Positions 22,691 through 32,480 of a stretch of DNA of 64,000 nucleotides are shown piece by piece. This DNA is from Sepioteuthis lessoniana. Lineage: Eukaryota > Mollusca > Cephalopoda > Myopsida > Loliginidae. Position 1 is the first letter of the stretch. Each line of letters starts with the position of its first letter. The DNA lies in NCBI GenBank assembly GCA_963585895.1, contig OY757917.1:107219207-107283206 (forward strand), written 5' to 3'. The translations under genes were made by a program, and so were the position numbers. The notes under the pieces are model-generated. The model was not told where the DNA came from. It ran no database searches and was given only the letters and a program-made list of their open reading frames with translations.

Positions 22691-23399
22691 CTTATTAATG
22701 TTGTGGGGTGGAGAGAGAGATTCACATCATTGTAAAAAAAATCGAATGGGTACAGAGAAAAAAAAGTTAACGGATCTATCTATATATCTATCTTTCTATC
22801 TATGTGTGAGTAAATGTCTGAGATGAAAGAAAATAAGTTGAAGAAAGGAATTTTTTTTGCAAACGGGCACATTTGAACCATGTGCCCCGTCTTCAAATAT
22901 TAAAAAAAGAAGGGAAAGTAAAAGTAAAACATTTTCTCGCGACTAATTTTTCTTGCTTAGCTTTCATAACACCTATCTTAACTTTGATATTCATCGGATT
23001 TTAAAACCATTAATCTTTTATGCCTATAGACAAAGGGATCCCATTTACAATATAAAAAAATATAAAAAGACATGTTGGATTTTAACATATACTTACTTGA
23101 GTTATTTCTCGTTTCATTCTTATTTTTTCCAAAGACTATTTGGAGGAAATCTCAAATATTTGCAGCTAGACAAAATATTTGTGACCCCAGTTTTAATGAA
23201 GTGAGCACCATTTTAAAATCTATATTCGAAAATAAAATATGGGAGATATAACTCGTGCATATGTTAAAATCAGAGATCGTTTCAACAATGTCTTCATATT
23301 ATTAATAGGTCATATCAAGAACTTTTTGATTTTTAAAATTAAAAAAAAATGTACGAAAGTAGGAAAAGCTCTATGCAACAAAAAATATTAAACATATTT
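22691..23399. other. no recognised feature
   Basis: AT-rich sequence with short CTAT runs (about 22775-22805). No gene is seen. Confidence 0.5.
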
Positions 23400-23765
23400 T
23401 CCTAATCTGAGTATTATTTTATTGCAGACTTTTTGTCCTCATCTTGGTAGTTTTTTTTTTTTTCTCACTACGTTTCGGCCAAATTTCACCTCTGGCCGTC
23501 TTCAGGTGATTAACCCCGACCTCGGGTAGGAGTGCTGAGTTTTGTAACCGTGTTCCCAGTAATTACTGCCTTTGTGCGATAGACAAATATGGAAGGCAGT
23601 AATTACTGGGGACACGGTTACAAGACTCATCATTCTTATCCGAGGTTGCGGCTAATCACCTGAAGACGGCCAGAGGTGAAATTTGGCCGAAACGGAGTGA
23701 GAAAAAAAAACTACCAAGATGAGGACAAAAGTCCGCAATAAAATTAGCAATCAGATTAAGAAGCC
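23400..23765. repeat. long near-perfect inverted repeat, Penelope-like
   Basis: The left arm (about 23400-23572) and right arm (about 23593-23765) are near-perfect reverse complements around a 20-base loop. Each arm contains GGCCAGAGGTGAAATTTGGC, GATGAGGACAAAAGTCCGC (or its variant) and GGCAGTAATTACTGG. The motif CACCTGAAGACGGCC...GGCCGAAAC resembles the hammerhead-like CTGANGA...GAAA arrangement found at ends of Penelope-like elements. A related unit lies at 31635-32060, and a CACCTGAAGAAGGAC...GAAACG variant lies behind the GIY-YIG relic at 61618. Nothing is encoded. Confidence 0.8.
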
Positions 23766-23850
23766 TCATCTCAAAAAGGATTTCCAATAAAGAAAATATT
23801 TTCCTAACATTTAGAGTTGTGCAATATTGCTCGGATGCGCAATATATATA

Positions 23851-24080
23851 CAGTAGCGTCCAAAACTAAGGGACTAAATTTTAAAACCAAATATTTGTTA
23901 GAAATAACAACTGTGAAAAGCTGAATTTTTTTAACTGGTAGTCGTTATCATCCATAATAACATACTAAAATTTGAATCATTTGCAAAGGATAGAAAAAGA
24001 ATTATAACAATTATTTATCTATTTTCAAAATAGGATCGTCCAAAAGTAAGGGACAAAATTGGGAAAAACAATGTAAACAG
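23851..24080 (+). repeat. left terminal inverted repeat of the Tc1 element
   Basis: It matches the reverse complement of 25214-25434 over about 220 bases, including GATAACGACTACCAGTTG-type and AACAATGTAAACAG-type blocks. The two internal GTCCAAAA motifs at 23858 and 24038 are the likely transposase binding sites by analogy with IR/DR elements. Confidence 0.9.
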
Positions 24081-24162
24081 TATGCTATATTCATTTTTTT
24101 TTAATTTCCTCTAAAGAAGAAGTCTTACTTAGTAATTTGTAAACGTTGCATCAGCCGGCACC

Positions 24163-25185
24163 ATGGCGAAACGCCAAAAACTTGATTACTCTGTGAGAAA
24201 AGCTATTGTGAAGCTACACAAGGAAAAGCACACCATTAGAGAGATTTCAGAGAAAGTGAAACGTTCCAAGAGTGTTGTAGGCAGGTTTGTTAAATCCTAC
24301 AATGATACTGACAAAATAGTTAGTGCTTGTAAACCGGCAGACCCCGAAAAACCTCGGCAAGAGAAGATCGAATAATGCAGCGTATGTCATTAAAGGACCG
24401 TTTTAAGTCTTGCACATAAATTAAAAGGGTTACGAATAGTACCTCATGAGTTAATGTGTCAAGACAGACTGTTTCTAGACGACTGCAAGAAATAGGGCTG
24501 TTTAATGGAACCCCAAGGAAGAAACCACTTGTTAGTTCGAAGAATAAGAAGAAGAGATTAGAGTTTGCAAACAGGTATGTAATTTGGACAAATGAAAATT
24601 GGGCAAAAGTATTTTTCAGTGATGAAAGTAAGTTTAATTTATATGGAAATGATGGAAAAAAACAATGTAAATAGACGTATTGGTGAAAGATTAAGTTCAA
24701 AGTGTACTATGAAAACTGTCAAGTTTTGGGGCTGAAGCGTCATGGTATTTGTAATGTTTTCTAGCCAAGGTACAACGCCTTTTGTCCGGTTACAAACTCG
24801 TTTAAACGCGCAGATCTATAAAAACATTGTTCAAGATCATGTTGTGCCAATCATACAGAATTCAGGTATCGATAGGGCTACCTTTATGCAAGATAATGTC
24901 CCATGGCACAAGGCAAAGGTGGTAATGAGTTACCTTAGCGAGCAAGATTTCGAAATTATGGATTGGCCACCGCAAAGTCCTGACTTAAATCCAATAGAAA
25001 ATCTTTGGAAGACCTTAGGAGTGAAAGTTATGGAAAGAAATCCAACTAACACGGAGGATTTGTGGGTGAAGCTTCAAGAAGAATGGTCTAAAAATAGTAT
25101 CGAGGATTGTCAAGAACTGATTCGTTCTTGTAGTCGAAGATGTGCAGCTGTCATTGACAGAAAGGGCTCATTTCCTAAATATTGA
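24163..25185 (+). pseudogene. Tc1-type DD34E transposase, frameshifted
   Basis: The protein would bind the inverted repeats and move the element into TA sites. The start is ATG 24163 (MAKRQKLDYSVRKAIVKLHK), followed by the paired helix-turn-helix DNA-binding region. The frame then breaks. From 24456 it reads SRQTVSRRLQEIGLFNGTPR and the first catalytic Asp in VFFSDESKFNLYG. There is a stop at 24672. From 24742 it reads the second Asp in FMQDNVPWHKA and the Glu in SPDLNPIENLW, with 34 residues between them (DD34E), ending FPKY plus stop at 25185. At least two frame changes and several stops make it inactive. All three catalytic residues survive, so the death is fairly recent. Confidence 0.92.
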
Positions 25186-25213
25186 TTGTACATGTATTTT
25201 TATTGTTTTTTGG

Positions 25214-25429
25214 CTGTTTATATTGTTTTTCTCAATTTTCTCCCTTACTTTTGGACGTTCCAAATTTGAAAATAAATAAATAATTGCTATAATTTTTTTC
25301 TATCCTTTGCAAATTTTAGTATGTTATTATAGAAGATAACGACTACCAGTTGTCAAAATTTCAGCTTTTCACAGTTGTTATTTCTAACAAGTAATAGGTT
25401 TTAAAATTGTGTCCCTTAGTTTTGGACGC

Positions 25430-25434
<5 letters not shown>
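25214..25434 (-). repeat. right terminal inverted repeat of the Tc1 element
   Basis: The mirror of 23851-24080. The inner motif TCCCTTACTTTTGGACG lies at 25241-25257 and the outer TCCCTTAGTTTTGGACG at about 25412-25428. Confidence 0.9.
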
Positions 25435-25482
<48 letters not shown>

Positions 25483-25745
25483 GGAAATACGAAAGAAATG
25501 AAATTGAAGGAAAAGCAGAAGAAAAGATTGGGGTGAAGAAAAGGAAAAAAATATGCAACGTGTGGAGAGAGAAGGGAAAGAAACTAAAAAATAAAGGAAA
25601 TTAAAAAAAAAGAACTAGTAAAATAAAATCCTCCCCCGAAACAAAAAGAAAATTAAAAATACAAACAATTAAGAAAATAATGTATATAAAGGTCCACCTG
25701 AAAAAAAGTGTAGAAAAACGGACAATGAATCAATTCAAATTAGAG

Positions 25746-25820
<75 letters not shown>

Positions 25821-25849
25821 TCTGCAACTTCAAGTGTAGCATGTAAAAA
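25435..25849. other. microsatellites and purine-rich sequence
   Basis: (TA)n at 25435-25479, purine-rich sequence at 25480-25740, (CA)n at 25748-25792 and (TA)n at 25793-25820. No gene is seen. Confidence 0.75.
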
Positions 25850-25908
25850 GTCATCTGATGAGTCAGAGATTATCGTAATTTTCTCCACCGAAATAAATTT
25901 ATTATGAC
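25850..25908 (+). ncRNA. candidate type I hammerhead ribozyme fold
   Basis: The order of elements fits a minimal type I hammerhead. Stem I is GTCAT (25850-25854) paired with ATGAC (25904-25908). The core CTGATGA is at 25855-25861 and CGAAA at 25889-25893. A short stem III is ATA (25893-25895) with TAT (25900-25902) and an AATT loop. U is at the cleavage position 25903. Stem II (25862-25889) is weak: one G-C pair, a 3x3 mismatch, then GAGA with TCTC. Seen: the motifs and pairings. Inferred: ribozyme function. The reverse strand can also be read as a short protein-like stretch, so chance is possible. Confidence 0.35.
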
Positions 25909-25940
25909 AACTTGACCAGGAATGAGTTTCCATCTGATTA

Positions 25941-25943
<3 letters not shown>

Positions 25944-25996
<53 letters not shown>
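25944..25996 (+). repeat. (TA)n microsatellite
   Basis: About 52 bases of TA directly left of the second Tc1-like element. It is probably the expanded target site or the place where the left tip was lost. Confidence 0.95.
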
Positions 25997-25999
<3 letters not shown>

Positions 26000-26008
26000 T
26001 GTGTGTGA

Positions 26009-27172
26009 ATTAAAAGTATTTGGCTACCCTCACAAAATATTATTTCTCAATCTAAAAGTGTTATTTTTCATGGAAAAGTTAAGCACCACAATGTTTTTAT
26101 TTATTTTACAAAATGTAGGCAACTTTCTCCTTAATATAACCAGATATGTTTTGAAAATATATTTGAAGGCGTTTTCGACTTAAGCACTGAGCATGAATAA
26201 AAGGTTTACCAAAAGTTACATCATAACACGACTTGAACTCACATTTTGGTGAATTTCTGCTTTCTAGATACTGCCTCGTTTACTAATTCAATGGATAATT
26301 TAATCAGTCAACAGCTTGCGTGAGATACTGCTGAAATGAACCAAAGTCGTGAAAAAAATGTGTCAACGTCTATAGTGAAGAGAAGACACTGTAAATCTTA
26401 CCTATATGACTGAATTATTGAGGAATCAAAATAATGTTTAAAATGCTCATGTGGGAGGGTATATGGGCGGTGAAAGGTTCGTGGAAGAGCTGCAACCCCT
26501 TGTATCACACCAATGATAAAGAATGGGAGAAGCTCTGTTATGGTATGTAGAGTTTTTCTCAATTTCAAAGTCAAGAATTTTAACCTGCTCAAAGGCAATT
26601 TGAATCAGACTGGGTATCACAGCATGCTGAAACATCACGCAATCCCTTCTGGAATGTGACTTATGACACAAAGATTTGTTCTCATGCAAGATAATAACCC
26701 AAAGTATACAAGTAAACTCTGGCAGAGTTATATAATAAGCAAAGGGAAACAGCACATCTTTCAAATGTTGTTTTGGCCGGCGCAATCAGCGGGCGTAAAT
26801 CCCATTGAAATGGTGTGGGATGAACTTGATCAAAAAGACAAAGCAAAACAACCCCAAGAGCAGCTCACTTCTGGCAACTCTTGTAGTAAAGCTTGATAGA
26901 AATATCGTCAGTACACGTCTAATTTTTCTTGAAAAGAAAGCTGATTATCTGTTTAGGAATGATTGCGGTCAAAGGTGGTCATTTTTATGAATTAATGTTT
27001 AAGAAAGTTTCATTGTTTTTTTATTTAATTTGTATTTAATGTGGCTCAGGAAGACTTGTATTTAGGATGATAAATAAAAACATTTTCCTGCTTAACTTGT
27101 TTCTTAAAAAAAACAACTCTTTTAGGATGAGAAATAAAAAATGATTGAGTGTAGCCAAATATTTTTGACTGG
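26009..27172 (+). mobile_element. Tc1-like DNA transposon relic with DD38E spacing
   Basis: The right end reads TGTAGCCAAATATTTTTGAC, then TGG, followed by TA. Its reverse complement (AAATATTTGGCTACACTCA) matches AAGTATTTGGCTACCCTCA at 26013-26031, and the similarity continues for about 100 bases (for example AATGTTTTTATTTAT). The outermost left bases are replaced by GTGTGTGA next to a (TA)n run. The interior carries the C-terminal half of a transposase. The N-terminal half is missing or unrecognisable. Confidence 0.85.
26440..26990 (+). pseudogene. Tc1-like transposase, C-terminal half
   Basis: The first, frame-broken pieces include NGRSSVMVCRVF, NQTGYHSMLKHHAIPSGM and a stop. From 26663 the frame MTQRFVLMQDNNPKYTSKLW carries the second catalytic Asp, and WPAQSAGVNPIEMVWDEL carries the catalytic Glu. 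There are 38 residues between them, a DD38E spacing instead of the usual DD34E. A frameshift near 26870 precedes a stretch of C-terminal relics (IAVKGGHFYE, near 26960-26990). The first Asp region is not found. It is inactive, and its family differs from that of the element at 23851. Confidence 0.85.
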
Positions 27173-27555
27173 TATTATATATATATATATATATACACAG
27201 AGAAAGAGAAGAGAGAGGGAGAGGGAGAGAGTGCGTGTGTGTGAGTTAAAGACAGAGAGAGAGTGAGAAATAAAACGCAGCGTTGAAAACTAGATGAAAC
27301 ACCTTTAAAACAGGGTGTGAATCGGAAGGGAGTCTGTGAATATTTTCAAGATAATATAAAATAGACGAGGGGCTTACGTTGCCGAGACCAAAGAGAAGCA
27401 TATATCAATTTATCCCTAAAATCGTATTTATGCGAGGAAAAGAAAAATAAGTAAATAGAATAAAGTTTAGAAAACAATTCTGGTTCTGTCATTATTCTGT
27501 CTGTTTGCCCTCGGCTAACAACAAAACATGGGTTAATATAATTTTCTTCCTACCA
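27173..27555. other. (TA)n, GA-rich run and unrecognised sequence
   Basis: (TA)n lies at 27173-27195 and an AG-rich run with short GTGTG at about 27200-27270. Nothing else is recognised. Confidence 0.6.
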
Positions 27556-27725
27556 GCTTATTTTTGCGACGACCACCAAGACGATTGCTTTTAGCCATCC
27601 CCGCCATTTTGTCCGTCCGCGTTCTCCTTTTCAGTCATCACGTGATCCGGATACTGCCAATTAGGCTGCCATTTTCCTTGTTTTCCCCTTCGCTTCATCG
27701 CCCCAGCAAAAACGTTATATCTTTA
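27556..27725 (+). promoter_or_regulatory. GC-richer patch with promoter-like motifs
   Basis: In contrast to its AT-rich surroundings this patch has several CpGs. It carries CCGCCATTTTG (27601-27610) and GCTGCCATTTTCC (27666-27677), which both resemble YY1-type sites. TCATCACGTGATCC has a CACGTG E-box at 27639-27644, and CCAAT lies at 27657-27661. No TATA box is seen. It could be a TATA-less promoter or 5' untranslated exon of a host gene, or a piece of an unknown LTR. No downstream exon was found. Confidence 0.35.
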
Positions 27726-27894
27726 CCGTATCTAAACTTTAATATATATATATATATATATAGGCATATGTTTTTCTCTATGTCTATTTTTTATACATTT
27801 ACTAATCGCAGGACAAAATACGAACACGATCCATGAAAATAATTTTTTATTCATTGAATATTACAATAACAACTATCTCGGATACTGAGAAATA
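27726..27894. other. no recognised feature
   Basis: AT-rich with a short (TA)n at 27741-27762. Confidence 0.5.
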
Positions 27895-28110
27895 TGTGTA
27901 GTTTAATGGTTAGCATGGTAAGCTTTCAACTCATTGTTTATGTTAGATTCTTACTGAGTGCTCTCTACGTCTGGTCTTGAACTAAATTAATCCCAGCTTA
28001 TCACTGATTGATTTGTTGTCATGCTATGGGAAATAGGTCGGGGTTACTTTATGCCAATAGTTTAGGGAACCACGTAAAATATAAGTTTATTTTTACGATG
28101 TTTTTTTTAG
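27895..28110 (+). repeat. tRNA-like SINE head and GATTGATT-type repeat
   Basis: GTGTAGTTTAATGGTTAGCA (27897-27916, box-A-like) and GTTAGATTCTTACTGAG (about 27941-27957, box-B-like) form a decayed tRNA-type head. From 28003, ACTGATTGATTTGTTGTCAT, then GTTTAGGGAACCACGTAAAA, matches the GATTGATT-headed repeat at 4190. Confidence 0.5.
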
Positions 28111-28258
28111 TTATTCCAAAAGTGTTTATATTGTTATACAAGGATGCGAAGGGTCAATTATCTAAATTACGAAAAGCTGAAAATAACTCTGATATCTTAG
28201 TTTATCATATTTATTTACTAAAATCAAATGAAATATCTTGAAATATTACTAATTATAT

Positions 28259-29380
28259 TCATTCTAAGAAATCGCCTTTGATTTTTTTCCGCGGCCTTCA
28301 GACGATTTAAAAATCTGAAAGCCCTTCCGATGGTTACCTTGTTTAAATTGGTAAATGCTGCCGTTCTTGCCTCTAATTCATATTTTGTGTTGCACGTAAT
28401 GTTGCTCTCACTCAACCACGCCCTATGTATAATAATCAAGGGGATAACAATCCAGGGAGTTCGGAGCCATATGTTAGAAGTTATGAGGTCGCAGAAATTT
28501 GCTGACTACTAAGCCTGAATACTGCTGATTTTGAGGCTTTGGTGCAGTGTATTGTTGCCAGAAGTAAGATCTTTCAGCCAGCTGCTCCTCTTTTGATCAA
28601 TGCCAGCATTGCTTCCTTCAGACACTTTATAAAGGTCTGCGTACTGAGTCAGAAGCTTTGTGTAAAGATAAGTGAAGACATAGCATCACCATCACCAGTG
28701 ACTACTCCAAACATCCTTCTGTGAACTGGAAGTTTGGTTTTCATCAATATCGGTACCCTGTGTGCGGACAGAGAAAGTCAACGCCAGTTCTGTGGATTCA
28801 CCATCAAATCTTGGCAGAAATATTTCTTATCTGAGAAAAAGCAAAGCATGTTTCGTTGGAGGGATTTCTTGATTTTGGTGAAAATTTTGCGGTGTGATCT
28901 TTCTTCTTTTCCTTCATAGTTTGTGTTAAAAATTGGCACTCACTCATCTTGTATGAATATTACTGAATGTCTTCATGAATTACCTGCCTAATAAAAAAAC
29001 GAAGGTACTCACATTTCTTTGGTTTTTAATCTCATTGACTTGTTAAGATAATTGTCAATAATAGTGTGAATCTCAGCAATTAAATTCGGGGGTTCTTTCC
29101 TTATCAGAAGGATCAGAATTAGGCTTCCGAGCAGCCGAACATTCGTAATCACCATTGGACCCAAACAAATCTCAGTATTGACCTCGGATTGATGCCTAAA
29201 CATTTTGAAACATTCGTATTTCAGCTTCCGGTGTGAATTTCAAGCAATTCAACTGGCCGTTTCCACATTTCAGGAGAAGCGAATTGCGTGATTGTGCTGC
29301 TTTCTTTACTGACAGTACCCAACTCGTCGAATGCATTGTACCCAAACTCTGAAACAAGCTAAATGTATACACAGAAGAAA
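28259..29380 (-). pseudogene. DD37D (maT/IS630-like) transposase relic
   Basis: Minus-strand pieces in order are AITQFASPEMWKRPVELLE, KCLGINPRSILRFVWVQW, IAEIHTIIDN, FLIRQ-like FFIRQVIHEDI, ECQF and KEKKKDHTAKFSPKSRNPSN. Later come YFWQQYTAPKPQN, where the second catalytic Asp of the usual QQDSAP is replaced by Tyr, and PLDYYT plus stop around the third Asp. The C-terminus has NITCNTKYELEARTAAFTNL and RFLRMN. The order and motifs fit an IS630-type Tc1/mariner transposase as I remember it from molluscs. Many stops and frameshifts show it is old. I did not identify its inverted repeats. Confidence 0.75.
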
Positions 29381-29417
29381 CAATTTAAAATAGTGACAGT
29401 TACCTATCGCACCTTGT

Positions 29418-29890
29418 ATCATCATCATCATCATATCGTGCTGGCAGCACGGATATCCCTGACCCTCTCTCGCCACTCCTCCCTATCGTTCATCGCCCTA
29501 GGCAGGTCTTCAGGACAACATCCTGTATCCTCACACAGCTGCTGAATGTACGTTCGAGCTGGTCGTCCTGCCCTTGCGCGGCCGTGTGTGGGGATCCATA
29601 AGAGTACATCTCTTATGAGTTCATCTCTGCTTCTCCAGCAATGTCCAGCATGTCTGGCTCGCCTAACTTGAATAGATTTCGTGATAGGGGGCAGGTGGCC
29701 GTACAGTTGGTGTCTCGTGGGGTGCCGCTGCCAGGACTTGTTGAGGATTGCACGCAGCATTCTTGTGTAATTGCCATCTAGTTTCTTCTCGAGCCGTTTT
29801 GTTAGCGTCCATGTAGTGCATCCATATAGCAGTATCGATGTGACCGCTGCCTGGAAGAAACTGCGTTTCATTTTATCGGTTAGTTCCAAG
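29418..29890 (-). pseudogene. RTE-like LINE 3' end, best-preserved copy
   Basis: The minus strand has an unbroken stretch from 29889 to 29431: MELTDKMKRSFFQAAVTSIL, LYGCTTWTLTKRLEKKLDGN, YTRMLRAILNKSWQRHPTRH, IQVRRARHAGHCWRSRDELI, GRARAGRPARTYIQQLCEDT and AMNDREEWRERVRDIRAAST. It ends in (ATG)n seen as CATCATCATCAT at 29418-29431. The copy is 5'-truncated just upstream of LTDKMKRS. It is the youngest of this set because no stop interrupts it. There is no reverse transcriptase core, so it cannot move by itself. Confidence 0.9.
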
Positions 29891-31634
29891 TAATTAGTAA
29901 CAATTATGCCCAGTAAAAAATTATAGGTATATTTTATGTGGTTTCAAGTAACTTATTAAGATATTCCTTAATAAAGAAGTATAGCTTCAAGAAATAATTC
30001 TTAAAAGTAATACTTCAGGCAGTGTTATAGAATACACATCTAATGCAAATAATTTTCGAACAAATCTAATAAAAACATAGATGGAACCCTGATGAGTACT
30101 GTCGCTGCGAATTATTGCACCTCCGGCCGTGTAACGGTTTGGAATCTTGACTAGCAAACCTTCACAAGTGAGTTCGAGCTTTTTGGCTGCCGTATACATA
30201 CAACCTCGTGCCACATCTGAGCAAAACGCTTAGAAAATTACTGCTCTCACCGCGAGTCGAAGAGGAAATAATATAAATGACAATGGTTGGGTTTTGACAC
30301 GTCCCAAAGCTCCAGAACTTGAGAAAAAAAAAACAGAATCAGTTGCAGTTTAATGTCATACTAAGCTCACCATGTATTTTATCAGGGTGTGGTCTTGACC
30401 TTCTGCATGGGATTCAGTCACTCTATTTAAACGTCAACAACACAATTTTTTAATTCGCTTTAAAATTACAGTGAGCTTTGAAACTGTACTGACTTCTGTG
30501 TGATTATTATTATTAGGTTTAAAATAATGTATAATTCGTTAATAAATAATCTTGTAATGTATCCAATTCTTTATCTCCACTTTGCATCGTGAAAATATTT
30601 ATTCTTTGACTCTCAATGCCTTTTTTTCTCATCTTGAAATAAATATATTAAATCGGTTGCTTGATCCTAGTCAAAAGAGGGTTTTTCACTGATTCCCAAT
30701 CACCGTTAGACTTGTTTAGTATTTCCCACAACCAACATTTTATTTCTTTATACCTCATATGTGGTAATTATAAAAATACATTGGTTTAAATTTATTTGTG
30801 GGAATGTCCTTGGGAATGAGAAGCATTCATTTCTTTTCTCCTTACCTCCGGGTAAATTGTATGAGACTAGATTGTTTTGGCTTTGTAAGGTAAACGCTGA
30901 AGGAAAGGGAAAACTTCAAGTTTAAACAAGCTGTATGACAATGAACGATTTATATTAGTATACATTTTGCTAATGGAAAAGGGTTTGAGTTTGTACACAC
31001 ATGCGATACTCTTTTAAATTAACATTTGATCTGTCAAATTGATGTGAGACTAATATATTTAGCTTATCCTCTGCCAATAACACTCTTCTCTCTGTATATA
31101 GTTGTCCCTTTAGATTTTTCATTGTTATGAGAGATGCATGTCGTTCTCAGTCTTCCAGGGACACGTTTGAGGCCAATATTTGGTTCTCAAGCAAAATATG
31201 AAAAATATTTGTGGATCTGGAAAGCCCTTCAAATAAAAATTCTTCACATATTTTTTCTGAAAGTGATATATATCTCATAGGTTTTCTTACTGTTTATATA
31301 TTTCTTTAAGAAAATGAAAATATAAAAAGGAATATATGTAATTTCAATAGTCTTTATTTTGTTAAGAAAACATAGGAAAGGACACTTTTTATGTGTTTCG
31401 AACAGTGAAAAGGTTAAAGATCATTAAGTCTATCAACAGTAAATATTTTCTCCAAAACTGATTTTCAAAACTTAATATAAAGAGTTTTAGACCATATATG
31501 TCTGTATAGGATATATTTTACAACTTTTGATATCTATCTTAAGTTCAAAACTCTTTCTAGACCAGTCATAATTTAGATTAAGAGTTTTAAATCTGCTAAA
31601 TCTTCGGTTACGCTTTTGGATAAATCTATATCTG
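29891..31634. other. no recognised feature
   Basis: About 1.7 kb without a gene or repeat that I can name. A slightly GC-richer patch at 30090-30210 holds a short reverse reading frame of no known family. Confidence 0.5.
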
Positions 31635-32060
31635 AGAATAATTTTTTTTATTTATTGCGGACTTTTGTCCTCATCTTGGTAGTTTTCTTTTTTGTGTTAT
31701 TTTTTCTTTCACTACGTATCGGCCAAATTTCACCTCTGGCCTTCTTCAGGTGATTTCCCGCGACCTCGGATAGGAATGTTGGGTCTTGTAACCGTATCCC
31801 CAGTAATTACTTGCCTTCCATAGTTGTTGTCTATCGCACCACGTTTTTGACCAGGTAAACCTCTGGCTGGCTTGAGTAGGATTTGAAACCGCTAACTTCT
31901 GACAATGCTCACCTGTAACCATAGAGCAGTGGATAGAGGCGTTGAGTCTCTACGCTTCCAGGTGAGCATTGTCAGAAGATGAGGACAAAAAGTCCGCAAT
32001 AAATAAAAAAATAATTCTCAGATTAAGAAGCCTCATCTAAAAATGATTCCAATTAAAGAC
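31635..32060. repeat. second copy of the Penelope-like inverted unit, with tRNA-like insert
   Basis: The left side (31640-31830) matches the left arm of 23400-23765 (ATTGCGGACTTTTGTCCTCA, CGGCCAAATTTCACCTCTGG, CCCAGTAATTACT). The right tip (31977-32030) is GATGAGGACAAAAAGTCCGC, then TCTCAGATTAAGAAGCCTCA. Between them is a different segment with a perfect 20-base inverted repeat. It also holds, on the minus strand, a box-B-like GGTTTCAAATCCTACTC. The long right arm is therefore replaced. Confidence 0.7.
31896..31978. repeat. perfect 20-base inverted repeat
   Basis: CTTCTGACAATGCTCACCTG (31896-31915) is matched without error by its reverse complement at 31959-31978 around a 43-base loop. The loop contains GAGCAGTGGATAGAGGCG, a tRNA-like piece. 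Confidence 0.92.
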
Positions 32061-32399
32061 AAGTACAAATCTATATCTATTCGAAACATTGCTCATGCAT
32101 AGTTTTCCATCGAGCTGATATCAGTATTTACATCTATGTACATCTGTCCGGCATCTGTACGCTATGTGGCGGTCGATTTACTTTAAAACATGGCCATACC
32201 TGTTTTGATATCTGAATTATATCTAGCGTCAGATTTGGTTCAAACTAGAGTACAGCATTTTGACATCTGACTAAAATCTGTTGGAAATATGGTTTTATAT
32301 ATTTTATTCACATCCATTTTATGTGCACTTGCAGTAAAAGTCTAAAGAAAAATAAATGCTGTTTCTTTGTTAAGCAGATACATACGCACATAAATGGAC

Positions 32400-32436
<37 letters not shown>

Positions 32437-32480
32437 AACGCAAACACACACACGGGCATATATGCATGCTTGTGAATGTT
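32061..32480. other. (CA)n run and unrecognised sequence
   Basis: A (CA)n run lies at about 32402-32431. The rest shows nothing known. Confidence 0.5.

Larger units (their letters stand above)
23851..25434 (+). mobile_element. complete but dead Tc1-type DNA transposon
   Basis: The element begins CAGTAGCGTCCAAAACTAAG and ends CTTAGTTTTGGACGCTACTA, with TA on both outer sides (23849-23850 and 25435-25436). The terminal inverted repeats are about 220-230 bases (23851-24080 and 25214-25434). Each holds an outer and an inner copy of a GTCCAAAASTAAGGGA motif, which is the IR/DR layout known in some Tc1-like elements. The last base is A where CAGT symmetry expects G. The single transposase gene is broken. 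A (TA)n microsatellite abuts the right end. Confidence 0.95.

Noticed and set aside
30085..30125. CCCTGATGAGTACTGTCGCTGCGAA looked like a hammerhead core
   Set aside because: Only CTGATGAG and a CGAA fragment fit. Stem I has no partner after the motif and the GAAA is GAAT.
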